From an uncultured Lachnospiraceae bacterium (GTDB lineage Bacteria > Bacillota > Clostridia > Lachnospirales > Lachnospiraceae), in contig CACXFB010000059.1 in the NCBI GenBank assembly GCA_902766825.1, positions 42,184 through 106,183 on the forward strand: a stretch of 64,000 nt of DNA, in the 5' to 3' direction. Position 1 is the first letter of the stretch; each line of letters begins with the position of its first letter. This document shows positions 1 through 8,564 of this stretch, piece after piece. The position numbers were made by a program, and so were the translations under genes. The notes beneath the pieces are model-generated. The model was given only the letters and a program-made list of their open reading frames with translations. It had not been told where the DNA came from and did no database searches.

Positions 1-972
1 CACTCATACATTGTCAGCGAGGACGAATTACCTTTGACTGAATCAAAGAGAGTTATGTCCACAGGAAGTGTTACATCGTACTTAAAGATTGCGGAAGGTT
101 GCGATAAGCATTGTACTTACTGCATTATTCCAAAGCTTAGAGGAAAATACCGTTCAATTCCAATGGAGAGACTCATAGATGAAGCAAAATATCTGGCTGA
201 GCAAGGAATTAAAGAACTTATTGTAGTTGCACAGGAAACAACAGTATATGGTGTTGACCTTTATGGAAAGAAGATGCTGCCTCAGTTACTTAAGCAGTTG
301 GCTGAGATAGACGGAATTGAATGGATACGTGTCATGTATTGTTATCCGGAAGAAATAACTGATGAACTCATTGATACTATTGCTTCAAATGAGAAGATAT
401 GTAAATACATAGACATTCCAATTCAGCATGCATCAGATAACGTTTTAAAGAGAATGGGAAGAAAAGCTACAGAAAAATCTCTATATGAATTGATTAACAA
501 GCTTAGGACAGCTATCCCTGACATTGTTATAAGAACAACACTCATAACAGGTTTTCCGGGAGAGACCGAGGAAGATTTTGAGAAGCTTTTGGATTTTGTA
601 TATGATAATTCATTTGAACGCCTTGGTGTGTTTACCTATTCTGCGGAAGATGGAACCCCGGCTGCAATGATGGATAATCAGATTCCTGAAAACATAAAGG
701 AAGAAAGAAAAGATGCCATAATGCAGATGCAGCAGGATATAGCATTTGATAACACTGCAGCAAAGGTGTCTGATGTTTATAAAGCTATAATAGAGGGTTA
801 TATGCCGAATGAAGATGTTTATGTTGCAAGAACATATATGGACGCACCGGGTATTGACGGATTTGTATTTGTTAATTCGCCACGTCAGCTTATGACAGGT
901 CAGTTTGTTGATGTATTAATAACAGGCTCAGACGGATATGATCTTGTAGGTGATTATTTAAAGTCTTATTGA
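1..972 (+). CDS. rimO: Ribosomal protein S12 methylthiotransferase RimO, 5'-truncated
   Basis: Radical-SAM enzyme that adds a methylthio group to a conserved aspartate of ribosomal protein S12. The reading frame is open from base 1, so the N-terminal UPF0004 domain lies outside the window; the TTG at 34 is internal, not a start. Seen: the radical-SAM cysteine triad CDKHCTYC just after the cut, a GFPGET motif in the SAM core, and a C-terminal TRAM-like region ending near DYLKSY. RimO is preferred over the related tRNA enzyme MiaB because pgsA follows, a common Firmicutes order, and because of the TRAM sequence. About 324 residues are visible of a usual 430-440. Confidence 0.93.
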   Translation, partial: HSYIVSEDELPLTESKRVMSTGSVTSYLKIAEGCDKHCTYCIIPKLRGKYRSIPMERLIDEAKYLAEQGIKELIVVAQETTVYGVDLYGKKMLPQLLKQLAEIDGIEWIRVMYCYPEEITDELIDTIASNEKICKYIDIPIQHASDNVLKRMGRKATEKSLYELINKLRTAIPDIVIRTTLITGFPGETEEDFEKLLDFVYDNSFERLGVFTYSAEDGTPAAMMDNQIPENIKEERKDAIMQMQQDIAFDNTAAKVSDVYKAIIEGYMPNEDVYVARTYMDAPGIDGFVFVNSPRQLMTGQFVDVLITGSDGYDLVGDYLKSY

Positions 973-1010
973 TTATAGACTCTGTTTGGTGTATATTAAT
1001 AAACTGAATC

Positions 1011-1041
1011 AATGATAATGTGCAAAGTGAACAGTATCATT
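1011..1041 (+). terminator. Weak hairpin between rimO and pgsA
   Basis: AATGATA at 1011-1017 pairs with TATCATT at 1035-1041, followed by an AT-rich stretch. The stem is only 7 bp and the T-run is poor, so it may be a weak or partial terminator and rimO and pgsA may still be co-transcribed. Confidence 0.3.
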
Positions 1042-1072
1042 AATAAATTTTTGTGAAAGTTGGAGGTTTAAT

Positions 1073-1615
1073 ATGAATCTGCCAAATAAAATTACTCTGG
1101 CAAGAGTAGTGCTCGTGCCGGTGTTTGTAATAATTATGTTACTTGACTGCATTAAATATAATAATATTATTGCTTGTGTGATTTTTTGCGTAGCATGTCT
1201 TTCGGACTTTTTGGACGGATATCTTGCAAGAAAGAACAATCTTGTAACCAATTTTGGAAAGTTTGCTGATCCGCTTGCGGATAAAATGCTTGTTTGTGCG
1301 GCACTTATATGCCTTACGGGAGCAGGAAAACTTGCTTCTTGGGTTGTTATTATAATAATATGCCGCGAATTTATTATAAGTGGACTCAGACTTATTGCTG
1401 CAGATAACGGAATAGTAATTGCAGCAAGCTACTGGGGAAAGTTTAAGACAGTATTTCAGATGTTTATGTGTATATTCCTTATAGTTGATCTTGATGTATT
1501 CTTTATCAACGTTACCGAGCAGATATTAATCTGGGCATCTGTTGTTCTTACTGTAGTATCTTTAGTGGATTATGTTTACAAGAACAGAAAAGTAATCACA
1601 GAAGGCGGTATGTAA
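1073..1615 (+). CDS. pgsA: CDP-diacylglycerol--glycerol-3-phosphate 3-phosphatidyltransferase
   Basis: Committed step of phosphatidylglycerol synthesis in the cytoplasmic membrane: exchanges CMP of CDP-diacylglycerol for glycerol-3-phosphate. The CDP-alcohol phosphotransferase signature is complete: SDFLDGYLAR, then GKFADPLADK, which supplies the DG...AR...G...D...D metal and substrate residues. Several hydrophobic helices span the 180 residues, the usual family length. The ATG at 1073 has a GGAGG Shine-Dalgarno about 7 bases upstream. The next gene starts 3 bases after the stop, so they are probably translated from the same message. Confidence 0.95.
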   Translation: MNLPNKITLARVVLVPVFVIIMLLDCIKYNNIIACVIFCVACLSDFLDGYLARKNNLVTNFGKFADPLADKMLVCAALICLTGAGKLASWVVIIIICREFIISGLRLIAADNGIVIAASYWGKFKTVFQMFMCIFLIVDLDVFFINVTEQILIWASVVLTVVSLVDYVYKNRKVITEGGM

Positions 1616-1618
1616 TCG

Positions 1619-2863
1619 TTGGCTAAAGTTATAATAATAGGTGCAGGTCCCGCAGGAATGATGGCTGCTTTGTCAGCTACCGAATGTGGGGATACTGTTA
1701 CCGTAATTGAAAAAAATGAAAAAGCGGGAAAAAAGCTTTTTATCACGGGTAAAGGAAGATGTAATATTACAAATGCATGTGATGTGAGCGATTTATTCCC
1801 CAATATATTAAGCAATAGAAAATTCATGTACAGTGCAATATATTCTTATGATAACAGCTTTGTCATGGATTTTTTTAATAATAACGGATGCCTGGTTAAA
1901 GTTGAACGAGGCGACAGGGTCTTTCCGGTATCGGACAAGTCCTCGGACGTTATACGTGCGCTTACTAAAGCAATGGCTGATGCAGGTGTTACACTGCTTA
2001 CAAGCTGCCGTGTTATTAAAGTTGATAAAAAAGATCATTTTTACGTGCAGTATGTAGACGGTAAGAATAAAAAGCATGTTATGGAAGGTGATAAAGTAAT
2101 TATCGCAACAGGCGGTAAATCCTATCCACAGACAGGTTCTACCGGAGACGGATATCAGTTTGCAAAAGCATTTGGACATAACATAACAAAACTTTCACCT
2201 GCACTTGTCCCTTTTGAACTTAAAGGAAATGATTTTAGTGAGATTATGGGACTGTCTCTTAAGAATGTCAGCCTCAAAGTAAAAACAGGCGGCAAAATCA
2301 TTTTTGATGAATTCGGAGAGATGCTTTTTACCCATTTTGGTATAAGCGGGCCTCTAGTGCTTAGTGCGGCAAATGTTACTGCAGCCGCAGTCGAAAAGAA
2401 ATCAGGTGACATTAAAGTGGTAATTGATTTAAAACCTGCGCTTAGCGAAGAAGTTCTTGATGCACGTATACTTAAAGACTTTCAGATGAATATTAACAAG
2501 CAGTTTAAGAATTCTCTTGACAGGCTGCTTCCGAAGTCAATTATACCTTTGATAGTCAGAAGAAGTGGAATTGATGGTGATAAGGAAGTTAATTCCGTTA
2601 CAAAAGAAGAGAGGGCAGCTCTTGTCAAAGCGATTAAGGAACTTGATTTTGAATTCAAGGGTTTCAGAGGATTTGAAGAGGCGATAATTACAAAAGGAGG
2701 AGTTGACGTAAAGCAAATCAACCCTTCCACAATGGAATCAAAACTGGTTGAGGGATTGTATTTTGCGGGAGAGATAATTGATGTCGACGGAAAAACAGGC
2801 GGATTCAATCTGCAGATAGCATGGTCAACGGGACATTTGGCCGGAAGCAATTATGGAGGATAA
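1619..2863 (+). CDS. NAD(P)/FAD-dependent oxidoreductase, HI0933/BaiN family
   Basis: Flavoprotein of the HI0933-like family (414 aa). An N-terminal dinucleotide-binding motif IIGAGPAGMMAA lies at residues 5-16, the family motif GRCNITN follows, and the C-terminal FAD-contact region reads LYFAGEIIDVDGKTGG. The start is a TTG at 1619, just after the pgsA stop, with a purine-rich stretch (GAAGGCGG) inside the end of pgsA as ribosome binding site. In-vivo substrates of most members are unknown; some related proteins reduce bile-acid intermediates, which is no basis for a substrate call here. It is followed by cmk with a 2-base gap, so it belongs to the pgsA-cmk-ispH-rpsA string. Confidence 0.88.
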   Translation: MAKVIIIGAGPAGMMAALSATECGDTVTVIEKNEKAGKKLFITGKGRCNITNACDVSDLFPNILSNRKFMYSAIYSYDNSFVMDFFNNNGCLVKVERGDRVFPVSDKSSDVIRALTKAMADAGVTLLTSCRVIKVDKKDHFYVQYVDGKNKKHVMEGDKVIIATGGKSYPQTGSTGDGYQFAKAFGHNITKLSPALVPFELKGNDFSEIMGLSLKNVSLKVKTGGKIIFDEFGEMLFTHFGISGPLVLSAANVTAAAVEKKSGDIKVVIDLKPALSEEVLDARILKDFQMNINKQFKNSLDRLLPKSIIPLIVRRSGIDGDKEVNSVTKEERAALVKAIKELDFEFKGFRGFEEAIITKGGVDVKQINPSTMESKLVEGLYFAGEIIDVDGKTGGFNLQIAWSTGHLAGSNYGG

Positions 2864-2865
2864 CT

Positions 2866-3543
2866 ATGAGTGACATTATAAATATAGCAATAGACGGACC
2901 TGCAGGTGCCGGAAAAAGTACTATAGCAAAGAAACTGGCTGCTAAGACAGGATTTATTTACGTTGACACGGGAGCAATGTACCGTGCGCTTACGTTGTAT
3001 CTTATGAGAAAAAATATCAGACCTGATGACGTTGCAGCTATAGAACAGGTTCTTGATGATATTGATATTACTCTTGAGTATGAAGATGGAATGCAGATTG
3101 TAAAGCTTAACGGCGAGAATGTTAACGATAAAATCAGAACCCAGGAAATAGGTCTTAATACATCTACAGCGTCAAAGAACAAATGCGTAAGAACAAAGCT
3201 TCTTTCACTTCAGAGAAATATTGCTGCAACCAATAATGTAATAATGGACGGAAGAGATATAGGCTCATTTGTCCTGCCGGATGCAAAAGTTAAGATTTAT
3301 CTTACTGCATCTGCAAGCAAAAGAGCATACAGAAGATGGCTTGAACTTAAGGAAAAGGGTGAGTGCGGCGACGTCAAGCAGATTGAGAAAGAGATAATTG
3401 AAAGAGATGAGCAGGATATGTCGAGGGAGAATTCTCCGCTTGTACAGGCTCCTGATGCTGTACTTGTAGATACATCGGATATGAATATCGAACAGGTTGT
3501 TGATACTTTGTATGAAATATACAGGAGGGCAGCTAATGAGTGA
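2866..3543 (+). CDS. cmk: Cytidylate kinase
   Basis: Phosphorylates CMP and dCMP with ATP for nucleotide synthesis and salvage. The P-loop IDGPAGAGKSTIAKK lies at residues 8-22, followed by the CMP-kinase motifs DTGAMYRALT and MDGRDIGSFVLPDA. The ATG at 2866 is chosen because GGAGGA lies 5 bases upstream and the P-loop then starts at the usual position; an upstream in-frame ATG at 2821 lies inside the preceding gene. 225 aa is normal for the family. It overlaps the next gene (ispH) by 8 bases. The order cmk-ispH-rpsA is common in Clostridia. Confidence 0.95.
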   Translation: MSDIINIAIDGPAGAGKSTIAKKLAAKTGFIYVDTGAMYRALTLYLMRKNIRPDDVAAIEQVLDDIDITLEYEDGMQIVKLNGENVNDKIRTQEIGLNTSTASKNKCVRTKLLSLQRNIAATNNVIMDGRDIGSFVLPDAKVKIYLTASASKRAYRRWLELKEKGECGDVKQIEKEIIERDEQDMSRENSPLVQAPDAVLVDTSDMNIEQVVDTLYEIYRRAANE

Positions 3544-4435
3544 TAACATCAATAAAGATGTACATGACAAAGACGGTGTAACAAAAGTTACCCTTGCTAA
3601 AACTGCAGGATTCTGTTTCGGAGTAAAACGCGCGGTGGATATGGTCTACAGTGAAAGTGAAAAATCAGATTGTGTCTATACATACGGACCGATTATACAC
3701 AATCAGGAAGTTGTGGCTTCACTTGAGCAAAGAGGTGTACATGTTATCGAAAAAATAGATGATGTGGTTAATAACAATGCATCAGTTGTTATACGTTCTC
3801 ACGGAGTCCCAAGAAAGATTTATGAGGCGTGTGAGAAAAAAGGAATCAGCATAATAGATGCCACCTGTCCTTTTGTAAAAAAGATTCATAAAATTGTTGA
3901 AAAACATTTTAATGACGGGGAGCAGATAGTCATTATCGGAAGCGACAATCATCCGGAAGTTGAGGGAATAAAAGGATGGTGCGAGGGAGCTGTCGTAATA
4001 GAAAACAAAGAAGATGTGATAAAATTAGAAAAGTTTAGCAATAATAAGCTGTGTGTTGTATCACAAACAACATTTAATTACACGAAATTTAAAGAATTAG
4101 TTGAAATAATTAAAGAAAAGGGGTATAATATTGATGTTTTAAATACCATATGTAACGCTACTGAGGAGAGACAGACAGAAGCGTCAGAGCTTGCAAGCAA
4201 GTCAGATACAATGATAGTTGTTGGAGATAAGCATAGCTCTAATACACAAAAGCTGTATGGAATTTGCAAGAACAAATGTGATAACACATTATTTATACAG
4301 ACACTTGATGACTTATTACCTGATATTTCAGGGCTGACAGGAAGCGTAGGTATTACAGCAGGGGCATCGACCCCGAACAATATAATCGAGGAGGTTTACA
4401 CCAAATGTCAGACGTTAGTTTTGCACAATTATTAG
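3536..4435 (+). CDS. ispH: 4-hydroxy-3-methylbut-2-enyl diphosphate reductase
   Basis: Last step of the MEP isoprenoid pathway: reduces HMBPP to IPP and DMAPP using a [4Fe-4S] cluster. The three cluster cysteines are visible in AGFCFGVKRAVD, DATCPFVKKIH and NTICNATEERQ. The catalytic-region motif RSHGVPRKIYE is present. ATG at 3536 is inside the end of cmk and has an AGGAGG site 8-13 bases upstream. The gene runs 31 bases into rpsA in a different frame. In many Clostridia the IspH and S1 proteins are fused in one chain; here the two reading frames are separate. Confidence 0.95.
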   Translation: MSDNINKDVHDKDGVTKVTLAKTAGFCFGVKRAVDMVYSESEKSDCVYTYGPIIHNQEVVASLEQRGVHVIEKIDDVVNNNASVVIRSHGVPRKIYEACEKKGISIIDATCPFVKKIHKIVEKHFNDGEQIVIIGSDNHPEVEGIKGWCEGAVVIENKEDVIKLEKFSNNKLCVVSQTTFNYTKFKELVEIIKEKGYNIDVLNTICNATEERQTEASELASKSDTMIVVGDKHSSNTQKLYGICKNKCDNTLFIQTLDDLLPDISGLTGSVGITAGASTPNNIIEEVYTKCQTLVLHNY

Positions 4436-5532
4436 AAGAAGAAAGTATGGTAGGAATCCACAGTGGTGATATTGTGGAAGGTACCGTAATCGATGTTAAG
4501 GAGGATGAGATTGTACTTAATATCAATTACAAGGCAGACGGAATTCTTACCAGACGCGAGTATTCTAATGCGGCCGATCTTGATTTGAGAACTGTTGTAA
4601 ATGTCGGTGACGCAATGACTGTCAAAGTACTTAAGGAAAATGACGGTGAAGGACAGGTTCTTCTTACATATAAGAAGATTGCTGTTGACAAAGCTTTCAA
4701 GAAGCTTGAGGAAGCATTTAATAATGCTACAGTAATAACAGGAAAGGTTACTAAGATTCACACAGGTGGTCTTGGTGTTGATTTCGAAGGAGCAGATGTA
4801 TTTATACCTGCAAGTCTTGTTTCAGATGTATACGAGAAGAATCTTTCTAAGTATGACGGACAGGATGTTGAATTTGTTGTTACTGAATTTAACCCAAGAA
4901 AAAGACGTATTATTGGTGACAGAAAGCAGCTTTTAGTTGCTAAGAAAAAAGAGGTTCAGGATGAGCTTCTTTCTAAGCTCAGCGTTGGGCTTACAGTTGA
5001 AGGAACAGTTAAGAACATAACTGACTTCGGTGCGTTCATTGACCTTGGCGGAATTGATGGACTTCTTCACATTTCAGAGATGTCATGGGGAAGAGTTGAG
5101 AGCCCTAAGAAGCTTATGAACGTTGGTGATAAGATTACAGTTCTTATCAAAGATATTCAGGGTGAGAAGATTGCACTCAGTCTTAAGTTCCCTGAGAACA
5201 ATCCATGGAAAGTTGCAGAAGAAAACTTCACAGTTGGAACAGTAATTACAGGAAAAGTTGCAAGAATGACTGATTTTGGTGCGTTCGTTGAGCTTGTACC
5301 TGGAGTTGATGCTCTTCTTCATGTATCACAGATTTCAAGAGATCATGTTGAGAAGCCATCAGATGTTCTTTCACTTGGCCAGGAGATTACAGCTAAGATT
5401 GTTGATTTCAATCTTGAAGCTAAGAAGATCAGCCTTAGCATTAAGGCACTTGAGGCTCCTGTAGCACAGGCTGATGAGGAGGTTGCTCCACAGACAGCTG
5501 ATGAGGCTAATGAAGAATCTGTAGAAGAGTAA
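4405..5532 (+). CDS. rpsA: S1 RNA-binding domain protein (ribosomal protein S1 homologue)
   Basis: 375-residue protein of four S1 (OB-fold) repeats, at roughly residues 20-92, 110-175, 190-262 and 275-347, with an acidic tail. Repeats 3 and 4 carry the typical ITDFGAFIDL and MTDFGAFVEL signatures, followed by LLHISEMSW and LLHVSQISR. Firmicutes S1 homologues with four repeats are shorter than the six-repeat E. coli S1, and their need in translation initiation varies between species. The start at 4405 has GAGGAGGT about 9 bases upstream, inside ispH. A terminator follows at 5558. Confidence 0.92.
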   Translation: MSDVSFAQLLEEESMVGIHSGDIVEGTVIDVKEDEIVLNINYKADGILTRREYSNAADLDLRTVVNVGDAMTVKVLKENDGEGQVLLTYKKIAVDKAFKKLEEAFNNATVITGKVTKIHTGGLGVDFEGADVFIPASLVSDVYEKNLSKYDGQDVEFVVTEFNPRKRRIIGDRKQLLVAKKKEVQDELLSKLSVGLTVEGTVKNITDFGAFIDLGGIDGLLHISEMSWGRVESPKKLMNVGDKITVLIKDIQGEKIALSLKFPENNPWKVAEENFTVGTVITGKVARMTDFGAFVELVPGVDALLHVSQISRDHVEKPSDVLSLGQEITAKIVDFNLEAKKISLSIKALEAPVAQADEEVAPQTADEANEESVEE

Positions 5533-5557
5533 TCAGTACATAATTATGGAATTAAAG

Positions 5558-5598
5558 CTGGCCTGTTGATTTGTATAAATTGACGGGTCAGTTTTTTT
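5558..5598 (+). terminator. Rho-independent terminator after rpsA
   Basis: CTGGCCTGT (5558-5566) pairs with ACGGGTCAG (5583-5591), with two G-U pairs, followed by seven T. It separates the pgsA-rpsA string from cheR. Confidence 0.7.
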
Positions 5599-5647
5599 AT
5601 TATAATATATTTAAAAGATTACCTGACACAGGCAGGAGGTATGTATA

Positions 5648-6427
5648 ATGGAATATCCACAGTTTGTCGGACATATTTTTGAGCTTACGTCCATAGATTT
5701 AAGTAAATACAAAGAAAAGCAGATGAAAAGAAGGATAGATGCACTGATTGCTAATTCGGGTTTTAGTGGATATCAGGATTTTTTTGAGGGTATAAAATCT
5801 GATAAGGAATTATATGATACATTTGTGAGTTATATCACTATTAATGTATCGGAATTTTTCAGAAACAACGATCAGTGGGAACTTCTTAACAAAGAGGTTT
5901 ATCCGTACATTCTTAAAAATCTGTCTAAAAAGCCTGTAATATGGAGTGCGGCGTGCTCAACGGGACAAGAGCCGTATTCTCTTGTTATGAGCCTGTCAAA
6001 GCATGTTCCTTTAAGTGATATTAAGATATATGCGACCGACCTTGACAATGTTGTTTTAAGCAAGGCCATTAAGGGAGAATATACACTTCGTGAACTTAAG
6101 GATGTAGATAAAGGGTATCTTGACAAATTTTTCGATAAGATTGATAAGAATACATACAGGGTTAAGGATGAGATAAAAAAGTGTATTACATTTAAACAGC
6201 ATAATCTGCTTAAAGATTCTTATTTTAAGGATTGTGACATGATAGTATGCAGAAATGTGCTCATATATTTTACAGAAGAGGCCAAAAAAGATATATTTAT
6301 CAAATTCAGGGAATCACTGAAAGAGGGAGGAGTACTCTTTATAGGAAGTACCGAACAGATAATAAGGGCAAGGGAAATTGGTTACGAGACATGGAAAACA
6401 TTTTTCTATCGCAAAGATGGAAAATAG
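5648..6427 (+). CDS. cheR: CheR-type protein-glutamate O-methyltransferase
   Basis: SAM-dependent methylation of glutamates in chemoreceptors, part of adaptation in chemotaxis. The N-terminal CheR helical domain (residues 1-75) ends in the motif INVSEFFRN. The SAM-binding domain shows SAACSTGQEPYSL near residue 100, YATDLDN, and DMIVCRNVLIYF near residue 200, all family signatures. 259 aa is normal. A GGAGGT site lies 7 bases before the ATG. No other chemotaxis gene is near, so partners must lie elsewhere, or the enzyme has a non-chemotaxis target. Confidence 0.92.
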   Translation: MEYPQFVGHIFELTSIDLSKYKEKQMKRRIDALIANSGFSGYQDFFEGIKSDKELYDTFVSYITINVSEFFRNNDQWELLNKEVYPYILKNLSKKPVIWSAACSTGQEPYSLVMSLSKHVPLSDIKIYATDLDNVVLSKAIKGEYTLRELKDVDKGYLDKFFDKIDKNTYRVKDEIKKCITFKQHNLLKDSYFKDCDMIVCRNVLIYFTEEAKKDIFIKFRESLKEGGVLFIGSTEQIIRAREIGYETWKTFFYRKDGK

Positions 6428-6442
6428 TTTCTTATATATCTA

Positions 6443-6471
6443 TTGATTTATATGTAAAGTTCTAGTATAGT
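6443..6471 (+). promoter_or_regulatory. Candidate sigma-A promoter of plsX
   Basis: TTGATT at 6443-6448, a 17-base spacer, and TATAGT at 6466-6471, 32 bases before the plsX start. No operator could be recognised. Confidence 0.5.
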
Positions 6472-6503
6472 ATTTTCGATAAGTTTATGAAGGAGGTTAC
6501 TTT

Positions 6504-7520
6504 ATGCCTGTTAATACTCGTGTAGCATTGGATGCTATGGGTGGGGACAATGCACCTTACGAGATAATCAAAGGAGCAGTGGAAGCTGTTAATGAGGACG
6601 ATTCGATTAAGGTTTTTCTTGTAGGTAAACCTGATGTTATTGAAGAGCATTTAAATAACATGAGTTATCCAAAAGAGCAGATTGAAATAGTAGCTGCGAG
6701 TGAGGAGATTACATTTGACGAGGCTCCTGTAATGGCAATCAGAAAGAAGAAGGATTCATCTATTGTAGTTGCCATGAACTTAGTCAAGGAAGGCAAGTGT
6801 GATGCATTCCTGTCAGCGGGAAGTACCGGTGCAATTCTTGCAGGTGGTCAGCTGCTTATAGGAAGAATTAAAGGGCTTAAACGTCCGCCTCTTGCACCAC
6901 TTATTCCAACGAAAAAGGGTGTATCTCTTCTTATTGACTGCGGAGCAAATGTTGATATAGGACCGGAACATCTGGTACAGTTTGCAAAGATAGGTTCCAT
7001 TTATATGGAAGGTATTGTTGGAGTTAAGAATCCTAGAGTCGGTCTTGTTAATATCGGTGCTGAGGAAGAGAAGGGTAATATGCTTACTAAAGAGGCATAT
7101 CAGCTTCTTAAGAATTGCAGTGATATTAATTTTGTAGGAAATATTGAATCAAGAGATATTCCTAACGGCGATGCCGATGTAATCGTATGTGAAGCGTTTG
7201 TTGGTAATGTCATATTGAAACTTTACGAAGGTCTTGCATCAACACTTATTGATGTTGTTAAGAAGGGAATGTTAAGTTCTCTTAAGAGCAAAATAGGTGC
7301 ATTACTTGTAAAGGATGCAATTAAGAAGACACTCAAGGAATTTGATGCTGACAGATACGGCGGTGCGCCGATGCTTGGACTTAACGGACTGGTTGTTAAG
7401 ACACACGGAAGCTCTAAGAGTACTGTAGTCAAGAATTCTATTTTGCAGTGTAAGCTGTTCAAAGAACAAAACATTAACGAGAAAATCAAAGAAAAAATAT
7501 GCAAAGAAAATGAAGTATAG
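6504..7520 (+). CDS. plsX: Phosphate acyltransferase PlsX
   Basis: Makes acyl-phosphate from acyl-ACP, the substrate of PlsY in phosphatidic acid synthesis; peripheral membrane enzyme. Seen: N-terminal VALDAMGGDNAPYEI, FLSAGSTGAILAGG near residue 105, and DRYGGAPMLGLNGLVVKTHGSS near the C-terminus. 338 aa is usual. The ATG at 6504 has AAGGAGGT upstream. It is followed by acpP after 14 bases; plsX-acpP-rnc-smc-ftsY is a widespread Firmicutes order that joins lipid synthesis to RNA processing and chromosome segregation. Confidence 0.96.
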   Translation: MPVNTRVALDAMGGDNAPYEIIKGAVEAVNEDDSIKVFLVGKPDVIEEHLNNMSYPKEQIEIVAASEEITFDEAPVMAIRKKKDSSIVVAMNLVKEGKCDAFLSAGSTGAILAGGQLLIGRIKGLKRPPLAPLIPTKKGVSLLIDCGANVDIGPEHLVQFAKIGSIYMEGIVGVKNPRVGLVNIGAEEEKGNMLTKEAYQLLKNCSDINFVGNIESRDIPNGDADVIVCEAFVGNVILKLYEGLASTLIDVVKKGMLSSLKSKIGALLVKDAIKKTLKEFDADRYGGAPMLGLNGLVVKTHGSSKSTVVKNSILQCKLFKEQNINEKIKEKICKENEV

Positions 7521-7534
7521 AAAGGTGAAAGATT

Positions 7535-7765
7535 ATGGAATTTGAGAAGTTAAAAGGTATTATCAGTGAAGTTTTAGGATGCACAGAAGATGAGATTACA
7601 ATGGAGACAACTTTTATCGATGATTTAGGAGCTGATTCATTGGATGTTTATCAGATTATCATGGCGATTGAAGAATCATTTGATATCGAAATCGATAATG
7701 ACGAGGCTGAAAAGATTGTAACTGTTGCAGATGCCGTTAATCAGATTAAAAAAGCAATTAACTAG
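7535..7765 (+). CDS. acpP: Acyl carrier protein
   Basis: Carries growing acyl chains as thioesters on a phosphopantetheine arm. The arm attaches to the serine of GADSLDVYQ near residue 37. The protein is 76 aa and strongly acidic, with the helix-II sequence DVYQIIMAIEESFDIEI typical of fatty-acid ACPs. A GAAAGGTG site precedes the ATG. The genes around it (plsX before, rnc after) support a housekeeping fatty-acid ACP rather than a polyketide carrier. Confidence 0.95.
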   Translation: MEFEKLKGIISEVLGCTEDEITMETTFIDDLGADSLDVYQIIMAIEESFDIEIDNDEAEKIVTVADAVNQIKKAIN

Positions 7766-7782
7766 TTGTAAATGGGATTACT

Positions 7783-7820
7783 GCCTCTTTGGTAACAAGG
7801 GGGCAAGTGCCCAATTTTTT
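7783..7820 (+). terminator. Hairpin pair with T-run between acpP and rnc
   Basis: GGGC (7801-7804) pairs with GCCC (7809-7812) and is followed by six T, a short terminator. The upstream arm GCCTCTT (7783-7789) can instead pair with AAGGGGGC (7797-7804), using the same G-run, so the two hairpins exclude each other. Confidence 0.45.
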
Positions 7821-7856
7821 GATTAGACAACAGCGTTAAGTCAGAAAGGCATTTTT

Positions 7857-8561
7857 ATGGATAATAATGAAGATAAGTTTGAAGGTATTATCGGATATAC
7901 CTTTAATAATATTGAATTACTTAAAGTTGCACTCACTCACAGTTCATTTGCAAATGAGCACAAATTAGGGAAAAATAAGTGTAATGAAAGACTTGAATTC
8001 CTTGGTGATGCAGTGCTTGAACTTGTTATGAGTGAGTATTTGTATTCAAGTCTTATGAACGTGCAGGAGGGAGAACTTACAAGAAAACGTGCAAGTATTG
8101 TATGTGAACCGACTCTTGATTTGTGTGCAAGGGAAATAAAGCTTGATGAGTACATTTATCTTGGTCACGGTGAGGAAATAACCGGAGGAAGAAAAAGAGC
8201 GTCAATTGTATCGGATGCATTTGAAGCAGTTATAGGAGCCGTTTATCTGGACGGTGGATTTACTAGTGCAAAAGAGTTCATCGAGAAGTTTGTAATCGAT
8301 GGTATTGAGGATAAAACACTCTTTTATGATAGTAAGACCATTTTGCAGGAGATAGCTCAGGGAAATAATCTTGGACAGGTAAGATATGAGCTTGTTGGTG
8401 AGAGCGGTCCTGACCATGATAAAACATTTGAGGTTGATTTGTATATCGGGGATGAAAAGGTGGGAAACGGTAAGGGACATACCAAAAAGAATGCCCAGCA
8501 AAAGGCTGCCTATATGGCGATTTTACGTTACAGGCAGGTAACAGGGGCTAAGGAGAAGTAA
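7857..8561 (+). CDS. rnc: Ribonuclease III
   Basis: Cuts double-stranded RNA in rRNA maturation and mRNA decay. The RNase III signature NERLEFLGDAVLELV lies near residue 42, and the second metal site lies in SDAFEAVIGAVYLDGG near residue 120. A C-terminal double-stranded RNA binding domain spans about residues 160-230, ending in AQQKAAYMAILRY. 234 aa is the usual length. It is followed 3 bases later by smc; rnc-smc-ftsY is a conserved Firmicutes operon. Confidence 0.96.
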   Translation: MDNNEDKFEGIIGYTFNNIELLKVALTHSSFANEHKLGKNKCNERLEFLGDAVLELVMSEYLYSSLMNVQEGELTRKRASIVCEPTLDLCAREIKLDEYIYLGHGEEITGGRKRASIVSDAFEAVIGAVYLDGGFTSAKEFIEKFVIDGIEDKTLFYDSKTILQEIAQGNNLGQVRYELVGESGPDHDKTFEVDLYIGDEKVGNGKGHTKKNAQQKAAYMAILRYRQVTGAKEK

Positions 8562-8564
8562 AGA

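Noticed and set aside
34..36. TTG as start of rimO
   Set aside because: The frame is open upstream to base 1 and the N-terminal domain is missing, so the gene is cut by the window edge and this codon is internal.
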